Source: Arachis hypogaea (Eukaryota; Streptophyta; Magnoliopsida; Fabales; Fabaceae). From it: a DNA stretch of 64,000 nucleotides. The notes beneath the pieces were generated by a model, which saw nothing but the letters and a program-made list of their open reading frames with translations, did not search any database and had not been told where the DNA came from. This document shows, piece by piece, positions 11,769 through 23,760 of the stretch (position 1 is its first letter; every line of letters starts with the position of its first letter). The position numbers were made by a program, and so were the translations under genes. The stretch spans positions 106,123,363-106,187,362 of the forward strand of contig NC_092046.1 of NCBI RefSeq assembly GCF_003086295.3, given 5' to 3'.

Positions 11769-12743
11769 GGAGTAGCTTTGAATTGTTAAGGAGCTCTGGA
11801 AGCTGGAAAAAGGAGAACTACTCAATGTATTTTATCTTCTCTGCACTTTCTAGTTTTAGGATGTATTCTCCATCTTTATCTTCATTTTCAAGAGCTATGA
11901 ACAACTAAACCCCTTTCATTGGGTTAGGGAGCTCTGTTGTAATTTGATGGATCAATACTAATTTTCATTATTCTTCTTCTATCTTTTCTCTTGATTTTAC
12001 TTGAAAGCTTTCGATCTTCATCCAATTGAGTAGTTATCTTGGAAGAGAAGCTATTCAAACTTGGGTCTCTTTTGAACCTTGAAAGAGGAATGAAGAGATC
12101 AAGCTAGAAATGCTTTCTCATGCTGGACCAAATTGGGTTTGGATTGGTATGTGACTATAACCCTCTCAATACTTGATTTGGGAAATGCATGTGGTATAAT
12201 CAGTGACCATACTTCATCTCTTCTCATGAGCAATTGACCAAGGAATTGGCTATTGATCAAGATTTGAGAGATTGAATTACAATAATTCAATCACTTTAGA
12301 TTGCCAAGGAGATCAATGAGTGCATTGATTGAGGAAGAGATGAAAATGAACTTGATCCGGAGAATTGCAACATCTCCTAAGCCCAATGAACTCCCCATCT
12401 CTGATCTTACCCATTCTCTTTAATTTCTGCCATTTACTTTTATGAGCAAATCCCCCAATCCCATATACAATTCTGCAATTTATTTTCAGTCATTTACTTC
12501 CAATCCTTTAATTCTAGCATTTACTTTTCTGTTATTTACATTCCCGCCATTTTATTTTCTGCAATTCTCAACCCAAATTCTGGATTCGCTCAACTAGAAT
12601 ATTCTTCTAATTAAAGTTGCTTGATCAATCAATCCCTGTGGGATTCGACCTCACTCTATTGTGAGTTTTTACTTGACGACAAATTCGGTACACTTGCCGA
12701 AGGGAGATTTGTTGTGAGACAAGTTTTCCACGCATCAAGTTTA

Positions 12744-12760
12744 TGGCGCCGTTGCCGGGG
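12744..12760 (+). other. Primer-binding site of element B (tRNA-Asp type)
   Basis: TGGCGCCGTTGCCGGGG, six bases after the 5' LTR. It is complementary to the 3' end of plant tRNA-Asp(GTC) as I recall it (CCCCGGCAACGGCGCCA). Confidence 0.88.
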
Positions 12761-13029
12761 ATTGATTGTGCATCAACAACGATTAAATTGGAAGATCACT
12801 AGATTGAGCAATTTTATTTTGTGAATTTCATTTTCTGTTTGAGTGATTTACTTTTTGTTTTAGTTAAACTTCTTCCCTTCCCCCTCTACTCTTTTGTTCT
12901 TCTTTGTTACTTTCAATTCTGTTTGCTAACCCACTAACTGTTTGATATATTGCATCACCCACAACTAACAGTAATTCTGACACAAATACTTTCTGCACCT
13001 ATCTTTTCTTGCTTGCACTTGATGGTTGT

Positions 13030-15804
13030 ATGACAGGGAGAAGAAGCGGGGCTTCAACTTCCTTTGATTCTGAACCTGAGAGGACCTTCCTTAAATTAAG
13101 GAGGGAGGCAAGAGGAAAGAAGGTGGTTGGTGCTGAGGAAGAAGAGGAATTCTTTGAAACAAACATGGAAGACAACATGGAAAACCATCATGAAGAAGAA
13201 GATCACAACCATGGGGGAGGAGGTAGAGCAAATCATGCTGGGGAGGATAGAAGAGTTTTGGGCTCTTACATCAATCCAAACCCAGGCAATTGTGGAAGTA
13301 GCATCCAAAAGCCAACAATCCATGCCAACAACTTTGAACTTAAACCACAGCTCATCACCCTTGTTCAGAACAACTGTTCGTTTGGAGGAAGTGTTCAAGA
13401 AGACCCCAATCAACATTTAACCACCTTCCTGAGAATATGTGACACAGTGAAGTCTAATGGTGTTCATCCTGACGCCTATAGACTGCTCTTATTTCCATTC
13501 TCACTCAGGGACAAGGCAGCCAAATGGCTGGAATCTTTCCCAAGGGAAAGCTTGACAACTTGGGAAGACGTGGTGAACAAATTCTTAGCAAGATTTTACC
13601 CTCCTCAATGAATCAATAGGCTGAGAGCTGAGGTCCAAACTTTCAGGCAACAAGATGGTGAGACTCTATATGAAGCATGGGAGAGGTTCAAGGACTTAAC
13701 AAGGAGGTGTCCACCTGACATGTTCAACGAATGGGTGCAGCTGCACATTTTCTATGAAGGGCTCTCTTATGAGTCAAAGAAGGTCGTAGACCATTCATCT
13801 GGAGGATCTTTGAACAAGAAGAAGACCATTGAGGAAGCCATAGATGTCATTGAAACAGTAGCAGAGAACGACTACTTCTATGCTTCCAAAAGAGGGAACA
13901 CAAGAGGAGTAATGGAGCTAAACAATGTAGATGCTCTGTTGGCCCAAAACAAGCTCATTACCCAGCAGCTGGCTGACCTCACCAAGAAGATGGAGATGAA
14001 CCAAGTAGCAGCAATCTCCACTTCATCAACAATCCAAGAAGGAGTGAATGAAGAAGCAGAGGGGAGTCAGGAGCAAGCCAACTACATTGGGAATTCACCA
14101 AGAAAAAACTATGATCCATACTCTAAAACCTACAACCCTGGATGGAGAAACCACCCAAACTTTGGGTGGAGAAGTGAACAAGATCAAAACCAAGACTAGA
14201 GACGTTACTACTCCAACAACAATGCCGCTCACCAGCAATTCACACAGAGGACATCTTAATACCCCCACAACAACACTTCTCCACATACTTATCAAAACCA
14301 AAATAGCACATTTGCTCCGAATCACCCATCAATTGATGACAAGCTCTCTAAGGTCGAAACCTTAATTGAAGGAATATGCAGAGACATTCGAGACAGTAAA
14401 GCATTCAGAGAGGAAGTACAGTCAAACATGCAGAATCAAAATGCTGCCATCACGAAACTGGAGACACAAATCAGCTATCTGTTTAAGCAGCTTCCTAACC
14501 ACAATTTTTGCTATGATGCCCATTCAAGCAAAAGGGAGGAGTGTCAAGCTATCACACTTAGGAGTGGGAAGGAACTGAAGGAACGTCCCCAAAAACCACA
14601 AGAAGAAGGCTCAAATGAAAAGGGAGAAGAGCAAGATGGAGTTCAACCCCCCACGCCAAATCTACAGAAAGAAAAAAAGATACTCCAACTGAACATCTCA
14701 AGAGCTCCATAGCCCCAGCTATTGAAAAAAAAGGAAGATGACAACCAGTTCTTGAGATTTTTGGAAATCTCCAAGAAGCTACAAATCAACATACCCTTTG
14801 CTGAAGCCATAGAAGAAATGCCACTCTATGCCAAGTTTTTGAAGGAGCTAATGACTAAGAAGAGAAGCTGGAAGAACAATGAGACTGTGATACTAACTGA
14901 AGAGTGCAGTGCTATCATTCAGCATAAACTACCTCAGAAACTGAAGGATCCTGGGAGTTTTCAGATCCCTTGCGTTATAGGAGAAATCACAGCAGAGAAG
15001 GCTCTTTGTGACTTAGGGACCAGCATCAATTTGATGTCAGTAGCTATGATGAGAAAGATGAAAATTGAGGAGGCTAAACCAACAAAAATGGCCCTACAAC
15101 TGGCAGACCAATCGTTCAAATTCCCTCACGGGATAGTAGAGGATTTGCTAGTAAAAGTGGGAGATTTCATATTTCCAGCAGATTTTGTGGTGCTGGACAT
15201 GCAGGAGGACGCCAAGACCTCCATCATCTTGGGAAGGCCATTCTTGGCCACTGCTGGAGCTGTCATTGATGTTCAGAAGGGTGACCTCACCCTGAGATTA
15301 CACAATGAAAATATGACATTCAATGTGTTCAAGGCCATGAGTTATCCACCAGAACAATTGGGGGAATGCATGAGGTTAGATGCACTTGAGGATGAAGTGC
15401 AGGAGAATTTTGAAGAAGAAGAACCTGAAGAGGACGAGAGATTGGTGGAGGAAGAATCTGAATCAAGTGAAGAGGTAGCCACAGCAGAAATACATATACC
15501 AGATGCACCAAAGGAAGGGAACGAAAAGTCAGAAGCACCCAAACTTGAACTCAAAGCACTGCCACCCACTCTCAAATATGCATATGTAGGAGAAAATGAA
15601 AACTACCCAGTGATCATAAATTCATCCCTCAGTCAAGATCAAGAGGACGAGCTACTCAAGGTGCTGCGGGAGCATAAGGATGCCATTGGATGGACCCTTG
15701 CTGACTTGAAGGGAATTAGTTCAGCCATATACATGCATAAAATACTGTTGGAAGATGATGCCAAGCCATCCATTCAATCCCAAAGAAGGCTGAACCCAAC
15801 ATGA
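13030..15804 (+). pseudogene. Element B gag-protease, broken
   Basis: One reading frame holds Gag and the retropepsin-like protease. The ATG at 13030 (MTGRRSGAST) is chosen because the reading is Gag-like from here and leader sequence precedes it. The capsid (retrotrans_gag type) covers about 13310-13790 (NFELKPQL, RLLLFPFSLRDKAAKWL, LYEAWERFK). An acidic, Gln/Asn-rich linker follows, and then the aspartic protease with the Athila-style active site CDLGTS near 15007-15025 and the flap-side ILGRPFLAT near 15226. Stops: TGA 13609-13611 (where relatives have a basic residue), TAG 14197-14199, TAA 14257-14259 and TAG 14710-14712. Loss of one T near 15800 shifts the frame into pol; element A has the base. 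Confidence 0.92.
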
Positions 15805-18430
15805 AGGAAGTGGTACAGAAAGAGGTTATGAAGCTTTGGCAAGGAGGGGTCATATACCCAATTTCGGACAGCCCTTGGGTTAGCCCCATACATGGTGTTC
15901 CAAAGAAGGGAGGAATCACTGTGGTTACCAATGAGAAGAACGAGCTCATACCTACAAGGACCGTCACAGGATGGCGGATGTGCATAGACTACAGGAAACT
16001 CAATGAGGCTACACGAAAGGACCATTTTCCCCTTCCATTCATGGATCAGATGTTGGAAAGACTTGCAGGGCACGCATATTATTGTTTTCTCGACGGTTAT
16101 TTAGGATATAACCAAATAGTGGTTGATCCGAGAGACCAAGAGAAAACCTCATTTACTTGTCCGTATGGAGTGTTTGCCTATAGGCGCATGCCATTTGGAT
16201 TATGTAATGCCCCTGCAACTTTCCAATGCTGCATGCTTTCTATCTTTTCAGATACGATAGAAAAATTCATTGAAGTTTTTATGGATGATTTCTCAGTATT
16301 CGGAGATTCTTTTCCTAGTTGCCTACATCACCTCGCCTTGGTATTGAAAAGATGCCAAGAGACCAATTTGGTCTTGAACTGGGAAAAATGCCACTTCATG
16401 GTGACAGGAGGAATAGTCCTTGGTCACAAGGTCTCTCACCAAGGCATTGAGGTTGATAGAGCTAAAGTAGAACTTATTGAAAAACTACCCCCACCCAGTG
16501 ATGTCAAGGCAATTAGGAGTTTTTTAGGGCATGCTGGTTTTTACAGAACGTTCATTAAAGATTTTTCAAAGATAGCCAAGCCCTTAAGCAATCTCTTTGT
16601 ATCTGATACACCATTTATCTTTGATGAAACATGCATGCTAGCATTTGCACATTTGAAAATGAAGTTATCCTCTGCTCCTATCATTTCCCCACCTGATTAG
16701 AACCTACCATTTGAATTGATGTGTGATGCATCTGATTTTGCAGTTGGGGCAGTGTTAGGACAAAGGAAAGATAACCTAGTTCGTGTGATATACTATGCTA
16801 GCAAAGTCCTTAATGAAACTCAAAGAAATTATACCACTACTGAAAAGGAGTTGCTAGCAATACTTTTTGCATTTGACAAATTTAGATCATACCTCATTGG
16901 TGCTAAAGTGATTGTTTTTACAGATCACACAGCACTTAAATATTTGTTTGCCAAGCAAGAATCAAAGCCAAGACTAATAAGGTGGATCTTACTATTGCAG
17001 GAATTTGATATTGAAATCAGAGACAAGAAAGGAGTGGAGAACAAGGTGGCAGATCACCTATCCATAATCCCTCATGATCAAGGTGGAGAAAATGATACAA
17101 ATGTGAACGAGCTCTTCCCTGATGAGCAGTTGATGACAGTTCACAAAGCACCATGGTTCGCAGATATTGCAAATTTCAAGGCAACTGGGGCATTACCCCC
17201 AGGGATCAATAAACATCAAAAGAGGAAGCTCATGAATGATGCAAAATACTTTGTCTGGGATGAGCCATATCTCTCCAAGAAATGTTCAGATGGAATCCTT
17301 AGAAGATGTGTTTCAGAAGAGGAAGGGAGAGAAGTCCTGTGGAACTGCCACGGTTCATGTTATGGCGGGCACTTTGGAGGGGACAGAACTGCAGCAAAGG
17401 TGTTACAAAGCGGATTCTTTTGGCCCACCCTTTTCAAGGATGCCAAGGAACTAGTGAAAAGCTGCAATGAATGCCAAAGATCTGGAAACCTGCCCAAAAG
17501 AAACGCCATGCCACAAAATTTTATCTTGGAACTGGAACTGTTTGATGTGTGGGGAATAGATTTCATGGGACCATTCCCAATCTCATATGCAAACAAGTAC
17601 ATCCTGGTAGCAGTGGATTATGTTTTCAAGTGGGTAGAGGCTATTGCAACCCCAACTAATGATAACAAGGTAGTCATGAACTTCCTCAAGAAGAATATCT
17701 TTAGCCGGTTTGGAGTCTCAAGAGCCCTCATCAGTGATGGAGGGAGCCACTTTTGTAACAAACCACTAGAAGCTCTCCTCCTACGATATGGAGTAAAACA
17801 CAAAGTAGGCACACCTTACCACCCTCAAACGAGTGGGCAAACTGAGATATCCAACAGAGAACTAAAGAGGATCCTGAAAAAAACTGTGGGTGCATCTAGA
17901 AAGGATTGGTCGAAGAAGCTGGATGATGCTCTTTGGGCATACAGAACAGCATTCAAAACTCCACTTGGAATGTCTCCATATAACTGGTCTATGGGAAGGC
18001 TTGTCATTTACCACTGGAGCTGGAACACAAAGCTCTCTGGGCTATCAAGATACTAAATTTTGACAGCATTGCTGCTGGTGCAAAAAGGATCTTGCAGCTG
18101 CAAGAGATGGAAGAATTCAGGTCACAAGCCTATGAAAACACTAAGATGTATAAAGAGAAGGCAAAGAGAAAACATGACATGCATCTTGCGCCAAGGAGTT
18201 TCGAAAAGGGGCAGCGAGTACTCCTTTACAATTCTAAATTAAGGCTGTTCCCAGGAAAACTCAAGTCAAGGTGGTCTGGACCTTTCATGGTTACGAAAGT
18301 ATCACCATATGGCCACATCGAAATCACGGATGAAGGGTCAGAGAGGACTTTTACAGTGAATGGACAAAGACTCAAGCATTATCTGGGCAACATGGGGGAA
18401 AACCCCAGAGTAAAGTACCATCTCAAGTAA
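15801..18430 (+). pseudogene. Element B pol: RT-RNase H-integrase, broken
   Basis: Continues gag-protease after the 1-bp loss near 15800. RT has FMDDFSV near 16279-16300. RNase H starts near 16716 ([15 protein letters not shown]) with TDHTALKYL near 16921. The integrase zinc region is about 17350-17480, with catalytic Asp at GIDF near 17556 and at SDGG near 17734. The C-terminal basic region ends at TAA 18428-18430. Lesions: TAG at 16698-16700, identical in position and context to element A, and a 1-bp loss near 17982 in the integrase. Element F has a Trp codon at the TAG position. The stop being common to two insertions means that B's source copy already carried it. Confidence 0.93.
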
Positions 18431-20095
18431 TTAAGAACTCGTCGAGCTAGCGACGATAAAAGAGCGCTCTGTTGGGAGGCAACCCAACCTCAGGTAGTTT
18501 CACTTTCATCTTTATTTCAATAAAAAAAAATTCACAAGTCGTTTCCCCTGTATTGTACGGAGCTAAGTTTAGTGTTCCACACCAGAACAATCCAAGAGTG
18601 ATGGTGTAATTCTAAGTTTGGTGTTCCACCAAAGGACATTGGTTAGAATTACACTTCACTCCAGAAGAACATTGCTAGCTCCATCCAATCAAGAGAAACC
18701 ACTTAGATGTAGTTAGACTATAGGTTATCATTGTTTTGTTAACAACAAGATATGGGGTTCGCTGCATATGTGTAATGATTGGACTGGGCAAGGAACTAAG
18801 TTTGGTGTTCACACACCAAATTGAGTTAAAAAAGCACCAGCATACATGCAAGCTAACTATGTCTCAAGTGCTTTGGGAACAAGCAACTTCCAGTAACCTT
18901 GCAGGAACTTTATGAGGAAATGGTGCACCTCCACCCAAAGAAGCTAGGCAGCAAAAACTAGGATGATGACAAAGAGAGAGGGCAACCAGAAATCATCACC
19001 CAAAGGTTGTATTTTTACTTAATTCCATTGTACTCAGAAGTGTTGAAAGTTGGAAGTCTGAATGCACTTTTGATTTGTAGTTACTCGTAGTTTAACCTTT
19101 TTTAAAATTCTGCCTTTTAGGTTCTGAATAGGTCTATGTGTGCTAGTCTTTATGTCACTGCATCCTTACTTAACTTACTTGTATGCTTGTCCCTTTTGAA
19201 TTTAATGAAGAGAGAATGATTGTTTTTAAAAGACCAGAGTAGAGTTCATAATGTGGAAGTGCATTCATGAATCTTTGGGGTAGTCATAAGTAGCTAAGTT
19301 AGTTCAACCACAAGGCTAGGAGGACAACTATCTATCCTGAATACTTGACTTTGGATATACCCATGAGACTAAGTAGATGACAAGATCCTAATAAGAAAAA
19401 AGGGAAAGAATAATGGAAGTGAAAAACAAAAGAAAAAGAGTAAGCAATAATGCTAGGCACCAATGGTTTGGACCTTGAGACAAGTGTCTGTGGTGCTCCT
19501 GTGTGAGGGATCTACTTGGATGAATAAGCTCTCAGGGGTGCTTTATCACTTGGTAACTTGGGTTAACTAACTCGGGATTATCAGCTGAAAATCCACTATC
19601 AAGAGTAACCCTTACTACAGAGCATTTAATAACCCAAAGAGGTGCTGGACACCAAGGTCTCAAGAAAAGAAAATAAACAAACTATATGCCTGTGGTGTGT
19701 ATGTATGGGGGAGAGACTTGGGGGAGTAAGTTCTTAGGGGTGCTTCAACACCTAGCACCTTGAACCAACTGGTTCGGGAGTGTTGGCTGAAAACTTATCT
19801 TAAAGAGTTACCCCCTTACAGAGCACTTAGCCTAAATAACACAAATAACCCTTGAAATAACAATAAAAGGGTCAATGAATAAAAGTCTCATGGGATATAG
19901 ACAAAGTAAGTGTTTAGGGACATGATAAAGGTCTGAAAGCCAGTAATGGAATGAACCTAAGTTGCTATGCATGAAACCACCATAAAATCAGTAACATGAC
20001 TTCCACAAGAATGACTCATTCCGCTGGATATTCCATTCATCATTCTCTTGTTCCAGTACTTGCTTAGGGACAAGCAAGCTTTAAGTTTGGTGTTG
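18431..20095 (+). other. Element B 3' non-coding region
   Basis: Counterpart of 2799-4418 in A. No ORF is supported. It carries AAGTTTGGTGTTC motifs near 18610 and 18798, and ends with the inverted repeat CTTGCTT...AAGCAAG and TTAAGTTTGGTGTTG directly before the 3' LTR (about 20059-20095). Confidence 0.75.
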
Positions 20096-22277
20096 TGATG
20101 CCAGGGCATCATGGCCAGTTTCACTGACCTTTTCTTTATTGTTTTTAGGGTAGTTTCATGCATTTCTATAGGAAATAAGCTAGTTTTGGGTAGATATTCA
20201 CCTACACCTTGATTCAAGCATACATTGTGCATTTTACATTATTTCATGAGGATTTTGCATGAATTTATTGACAAATTGTATGCTGCATTACCCATGACTT
20301 GGACTAGAACTTTGATGCACTCTGTTGCTTGATTTCAGGACCAAAGGAAGCAAGGAAAGGGAGGTAACTTGCAAGGTTAAATGAGAAAAGTGATTGCCAA
20401 TGACACTCTCAAAGCCATCATTGCCCACGTTAAGAGTCACGTTAACTAAGTTAACGTGAACTCTAACGTGGAAAAGGGAAGTTGAGCCAACGTTAGTGAC
20501 ACTTAACATTGTCACTAACGTTGGCAAACACTCATGAGTGGCCACGTTAGAGCCCACGTTAACCTAGTTAACGTGGCCTCTAACGTTAAAGGGGGAAGAG
20601 AAGCCAATGTTAGTGACATTCAACATTGTCACTAACGTTGGCCTAAGGATGCAACACACCACGTTAACTCCCATGTTAACTTAGTTAACGTGGGAGCTAA
20701 CGTAAGAAGTGAGAGTTGTCGACAACGTTAGTGACACTCAACACTGTCACTAACGTTGGAAGCAACCACACAACCCCCAAGGAGCCACGTTAACTTCCAC
20801 GTTAACTTAGTTAACGTGGAAGCTAACGATGAGGAATGAATGATGAGCCAACGTTAGTGACACTCAACATTGTCACTAACGTTGGGATGGCTAAGAATGG
20901 CCACGTTAGAGGCCACGTTAATCTAGTTAACATGGACTCTAACGTGAGATCTAGGGGCACATTGGAACGTTAGTGACAATGTTGAGTGTCACTAACATTC
21001 TCGAAGGTTGGAAAGGCCACGTTAGAAGCCACGTTAACCTAGTTAACATGGGGTCTAACGTGAGGCAAAGGGGTACAATGGAACGTTAGTGAAAATGTTA
21101 AGTGTCACTAACGTCCTCGAACTTATACTTTCACTAAATGTTAACACCCCTAATGCCCTGAGCTGAAGTCTCTGCCCACTTAGCACTTTCTCTCTGCAAG
21201 TAAAGCCAAGCCCAAATGAAGAAAAGAACTGCTTCAAACTCAAGATCCAAAGACCCAAGACTTGAAGAGCCAACTAGAAGCTGAGAGAAATAGTATATAT
21301 AGGAGTAGCTTTGAATTGTTAAGGAGCTCTGGAAGCTGGAAAAAGGATAACTACTCTCTGTATTTTATCTTCTCTGTATTTTCTAGTTTTAGGATGTATT
21401 CTCCATCTTTGTTTTCATTTTCAAGAGCTATGAACAACTAAACCCCTTTCATTGGGTTAGGGAGCTCTGTTGTAATTTGATGGATCAATACTAATTTTCA
21501 TTATTCTTCTTCTATCTTTTCTCTTGATTTTACTTGAAAGCTTTCGATCTTCATCCAATTGAGTAGTTATCTTGGAAGAGAAGCTATTCAAACTTGGGTC
21601 TCTTTTGAACCTTGAAAGAGGAATGAAGAGATCAAGCTAGAAATGCTTTCTCATGCTGGACCAAATTGGGTTTGGATGGGTATGTGACTATAACCCTCTC
21701 AATACTTGATTTGGGAAATGCATGTGGTATAATCAGTGACCATACTTCATCTCTTCTCATGAGCAATTGACCAAGGAATTGGCTATTGATCAAGATTTGA
21801 GAGATTGAATTGCAAGAAATTGTAATTCAATCACTTAAGATTGCCAAGGAGATCAATGAGTGCATTGATTGAGGAAGAGATGAAAATGAACTTGATCCGA
21901 AGAATTGCAACATCTCCTAAGCCCAATGAACTCCCCATCTCTGATCTTACCCATTCTCTTTAATTTCCGCTATTTACTTTTATGAGTAAATCCCCCATTC
22001 CCATTTACAATTCTGCAATTTATTTTTAGTCATTTACTTCCAATCCTTTAATTCTAGCATTTACTTTTCTGTTATTTACATTCCCGCCATTTTATTTTCT
22101 GCAATTCTCAACCCAAATTCTGGATTCGTTCAACTAGAACATTCTTCTAATTAAAGTTGCTTGATCAATCAATCCCTGTGGGATTCGACTTCATTCTATT
22201 ATGAGTTTTTACTTGACGACAAATTCGGTACACTTGCCGAAGGGAGATTTGTTGTGAGACAAGTTTTCCACGCATCA
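20096..22277 (+). repeat. Element B 3' LTR (2182 bp)
   Basis: TGATGCCAGGGC...TTCCACGCATCA, the partner of 10574-12737. It keeps the ancestral orientation of the 47-bp palindrome (20425-20471), which is identical in element A's LTR (4747-4793). TATATATA at 21294-21301. Confidence 0.95.
20425..21116 (+). repeat. Palindrome array in element B 3' LTR
   Basis: Same alternating alpha and beta units as in the 5' LTR. It retains the 12 bp lost from the alpha unit near 11268 of the 5' LTR and has the first alpha unit in the opposite orientation. Confidence 0.92.
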
Positions 22278-22754
22278 GGCAGCTTCTGTAAAGTTGGCTG
22301 AAGACACGGCTTTGAGGCACAAGGATAGTTATGTTACGGCCTACAGGGAGGTGATGCATCTTAGGGAAGAGTTGGAGTTTGCCCGGATTGATTATGCCGA
22401 GCTCCAGGGTCATCTTGTAGGCAGCGTAAATGCTGTTTATGAGAACCTGAAGGAGCAGGTTCAAGTTTTTGCACCTGAGGCCAACCTTACTCTCTTCAGC
22501 CTGGACAATGTTGTAAAGGATGGCAAGATTGTCCCTGATGACCCTGATGACGACGATGTTGTACCCCTTCCTGTGCCGGTCGCCAAAGCCACTGTTATGC
22601 CGACTTCTTCAGCTCCTTCTGCTGGGGTTAGTCATCCCGAACCAGAGCTTGACTGTCAGATATTAAATCGGGATGACAGGACAGTGGATGCAGTCCCCTT
22701 CAGACTCGTCCTCCTTTACCTTGTGCTGCCGAGAAGGCTTCGGATCTTCCCTGA
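22278..22754 (+). pseudogene. Element C antisense extra ORF, 3' part
   Basis: Resumes the coiled-coil protein cut by element B. The right copy of the target duplication (GGCAG) is followed by frame-compatible sequence matching element E (SVKLAEDTALRHKDSYV against the same stretch in E). Visible features are a heptad-like Leu/Glu/Arg region to about 22450, an Asp-rich acidic patch (22535-22560) and a Pro/Ser/Thr-rich tail ending with CQILNRDD. A 1-bp loss near 22698 changes the last codons; the family-like stop would be TGA at 22752-22754, while the shifted frame runs to 22779. Confidence 0.82.
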
Positions 22755-23099
22755 TTATGTAAATGTTCTGTGTAGATAGCCCGGTCTGTGGGCTTTTAAA
22801 ACTTTCTTTTTGTAATGTTTCTGACTGTTGACACTTTTTTTAGTTTTCTTGTTTAGCAACTTTATTTTGAAAAACAAAAAATAGCTTCCAAGTTCTTGGG
22901 GCTGATTTGGGTAGCCTCTTTGAGCTTGTTCTTATTATGCTTTTAATATCATGTCGGTCTTTATCTATCTTGGTACCCCTTGTTTAGGTTTTCGGAAGTG
23001 TTGGAGCCTTGTTGCTCGACCTCTCTGGATTGCCTTTGTATTTCCTGTTTGTGGCTTTGATTCCTTTGAGGCTTCGGGAGTTATTTCTAGTAATCCTGC
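22755..23099 (+). other. Element C sequence between antisense ORF and tandem repeat
   Basis: T-rich DNA just past the antisense stop, presumably the 3' UTR of that ORF. No ORF or RNA gene is seen. Confidence 0.5.
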
Positions 23100-23760
23100 C
23101 TTGTTTGGACCTTTTATAAGGTCTCTTGCTAGGTATTACTTTTTATAACTTTAGTATCTTATGGAGGCCGACTTCGTCATGTCGGACCCTTCTAAGTTAT
23201 TTTTGTAATCATCTTTCTTGGACTTTGTTCGAGTCTCTTCCAGGGATTACTTTTATAACTTTTGGGTTTTGGGCCGACTTCGTCATGTCGAGCCCTCCTA
23301 AGTTATTTTTGTAATCCTCTTTCTTGGACTTTGTTCAAGTCTCTTTCAAGGATTACTTTTATAACTTCTAGGTTTTGGGCCGACTTCGTCATGTCGGACC
23401 CTTCTAAGTTATTTTTGTAATCCTCTTTCTTGGACTTTGTTCGAGACTCTTTCAGGGATTACTTTTATAACTTTTGGGATTTGGGCCGACTTCGTCATGT
23501 CGGGCCCTTCTAAGTTATTTTTGTAATCCTCTTTCTTGGACTTTGTTCAAGTCTCTTTCAGGGATTACTTTTATAACTTTTGGGTTTTGGGCCGACTTCG
23601 TCATGTCGGGCCCTTCTAAGTTATTTTTTTAATCCTCTTTCTTGGACTTTGTTCAAGTCTCTTTCAGGAATTACTTTTATAACTTTTGGGCTTTGGGCCG
23701 ACTTCGTCATGTCGGGCCCTTCTAAGTTATAGTAATCCTCTTTTATAGGGCTGGCCAGAC
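23100..23760 (-). repeat. 106-bp tandem repeat in element C
   Basis: Six copies at exactly 106-bp spacing, judged from the CCGACTTCGTCATGTCG core (starts near 23168, 23274, 23380, 23486, 23592, 23698). Each core sits in an inverted repeat, GGGCCGAC-loop-GTCGGGCCC. Element E has the homologous array with a 110-bp period at the same place after pol (about 58430-59000). Confidence 0.92.

Larger units (their letters stand above)
10574..12737 (+). repeat. Element B 5' LTR (2164 bp)
   Basis: TGATGCCAGGGC...TTCCACGCATCA. Nearly identical to the 3' LTR (20096-22277) except for scattered substitutions, one exactly inverted 47-bp palindrome (10903-10949) and a 12-bp loss inside another palindrome (near 11268-11290). 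TATATATA at 11761-11768 is the TATA candidate. Confidence 0.95.
10574..22277 (+). mobile_element. Element B: complete Athila-type Ty3/gypsy retrotransposon nested in element C
   Basis: 11.7 kb with two LTRs (10574-12737 and 20096-22277), a tRNA-Asp-type PBS, gag-protease and RT-RNase H-integrase genes with stops and frameshifts, and a 1.7-kb 3' non-coding region. It interrupts C's antisense ORF between an Ala-rich and a Lys-Leu-Ala-Glu-Asp coding stretch. Removing it restores continuous homology with the ORF of element E. The internal region is highly similar to element A, so the two are close relatives 3.9 kb apart. Confidence 0.95.

Noticed and set aside
11522..11825. Minus-strand ORFs of about 72 codons in the B LTRs (also 21055-21273)
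   Set aside because: Present only because LTRs repeat; no homology or coding-like composition.
23100..23760. CRISPR-like appearance of regularly spaced repeats (also 58430-59000 and the palindrome arrays)
   Set aside because: The whole 106- or 110-bp unit is conserved, with no variable spacers, and the context is a plant retrotransposon.
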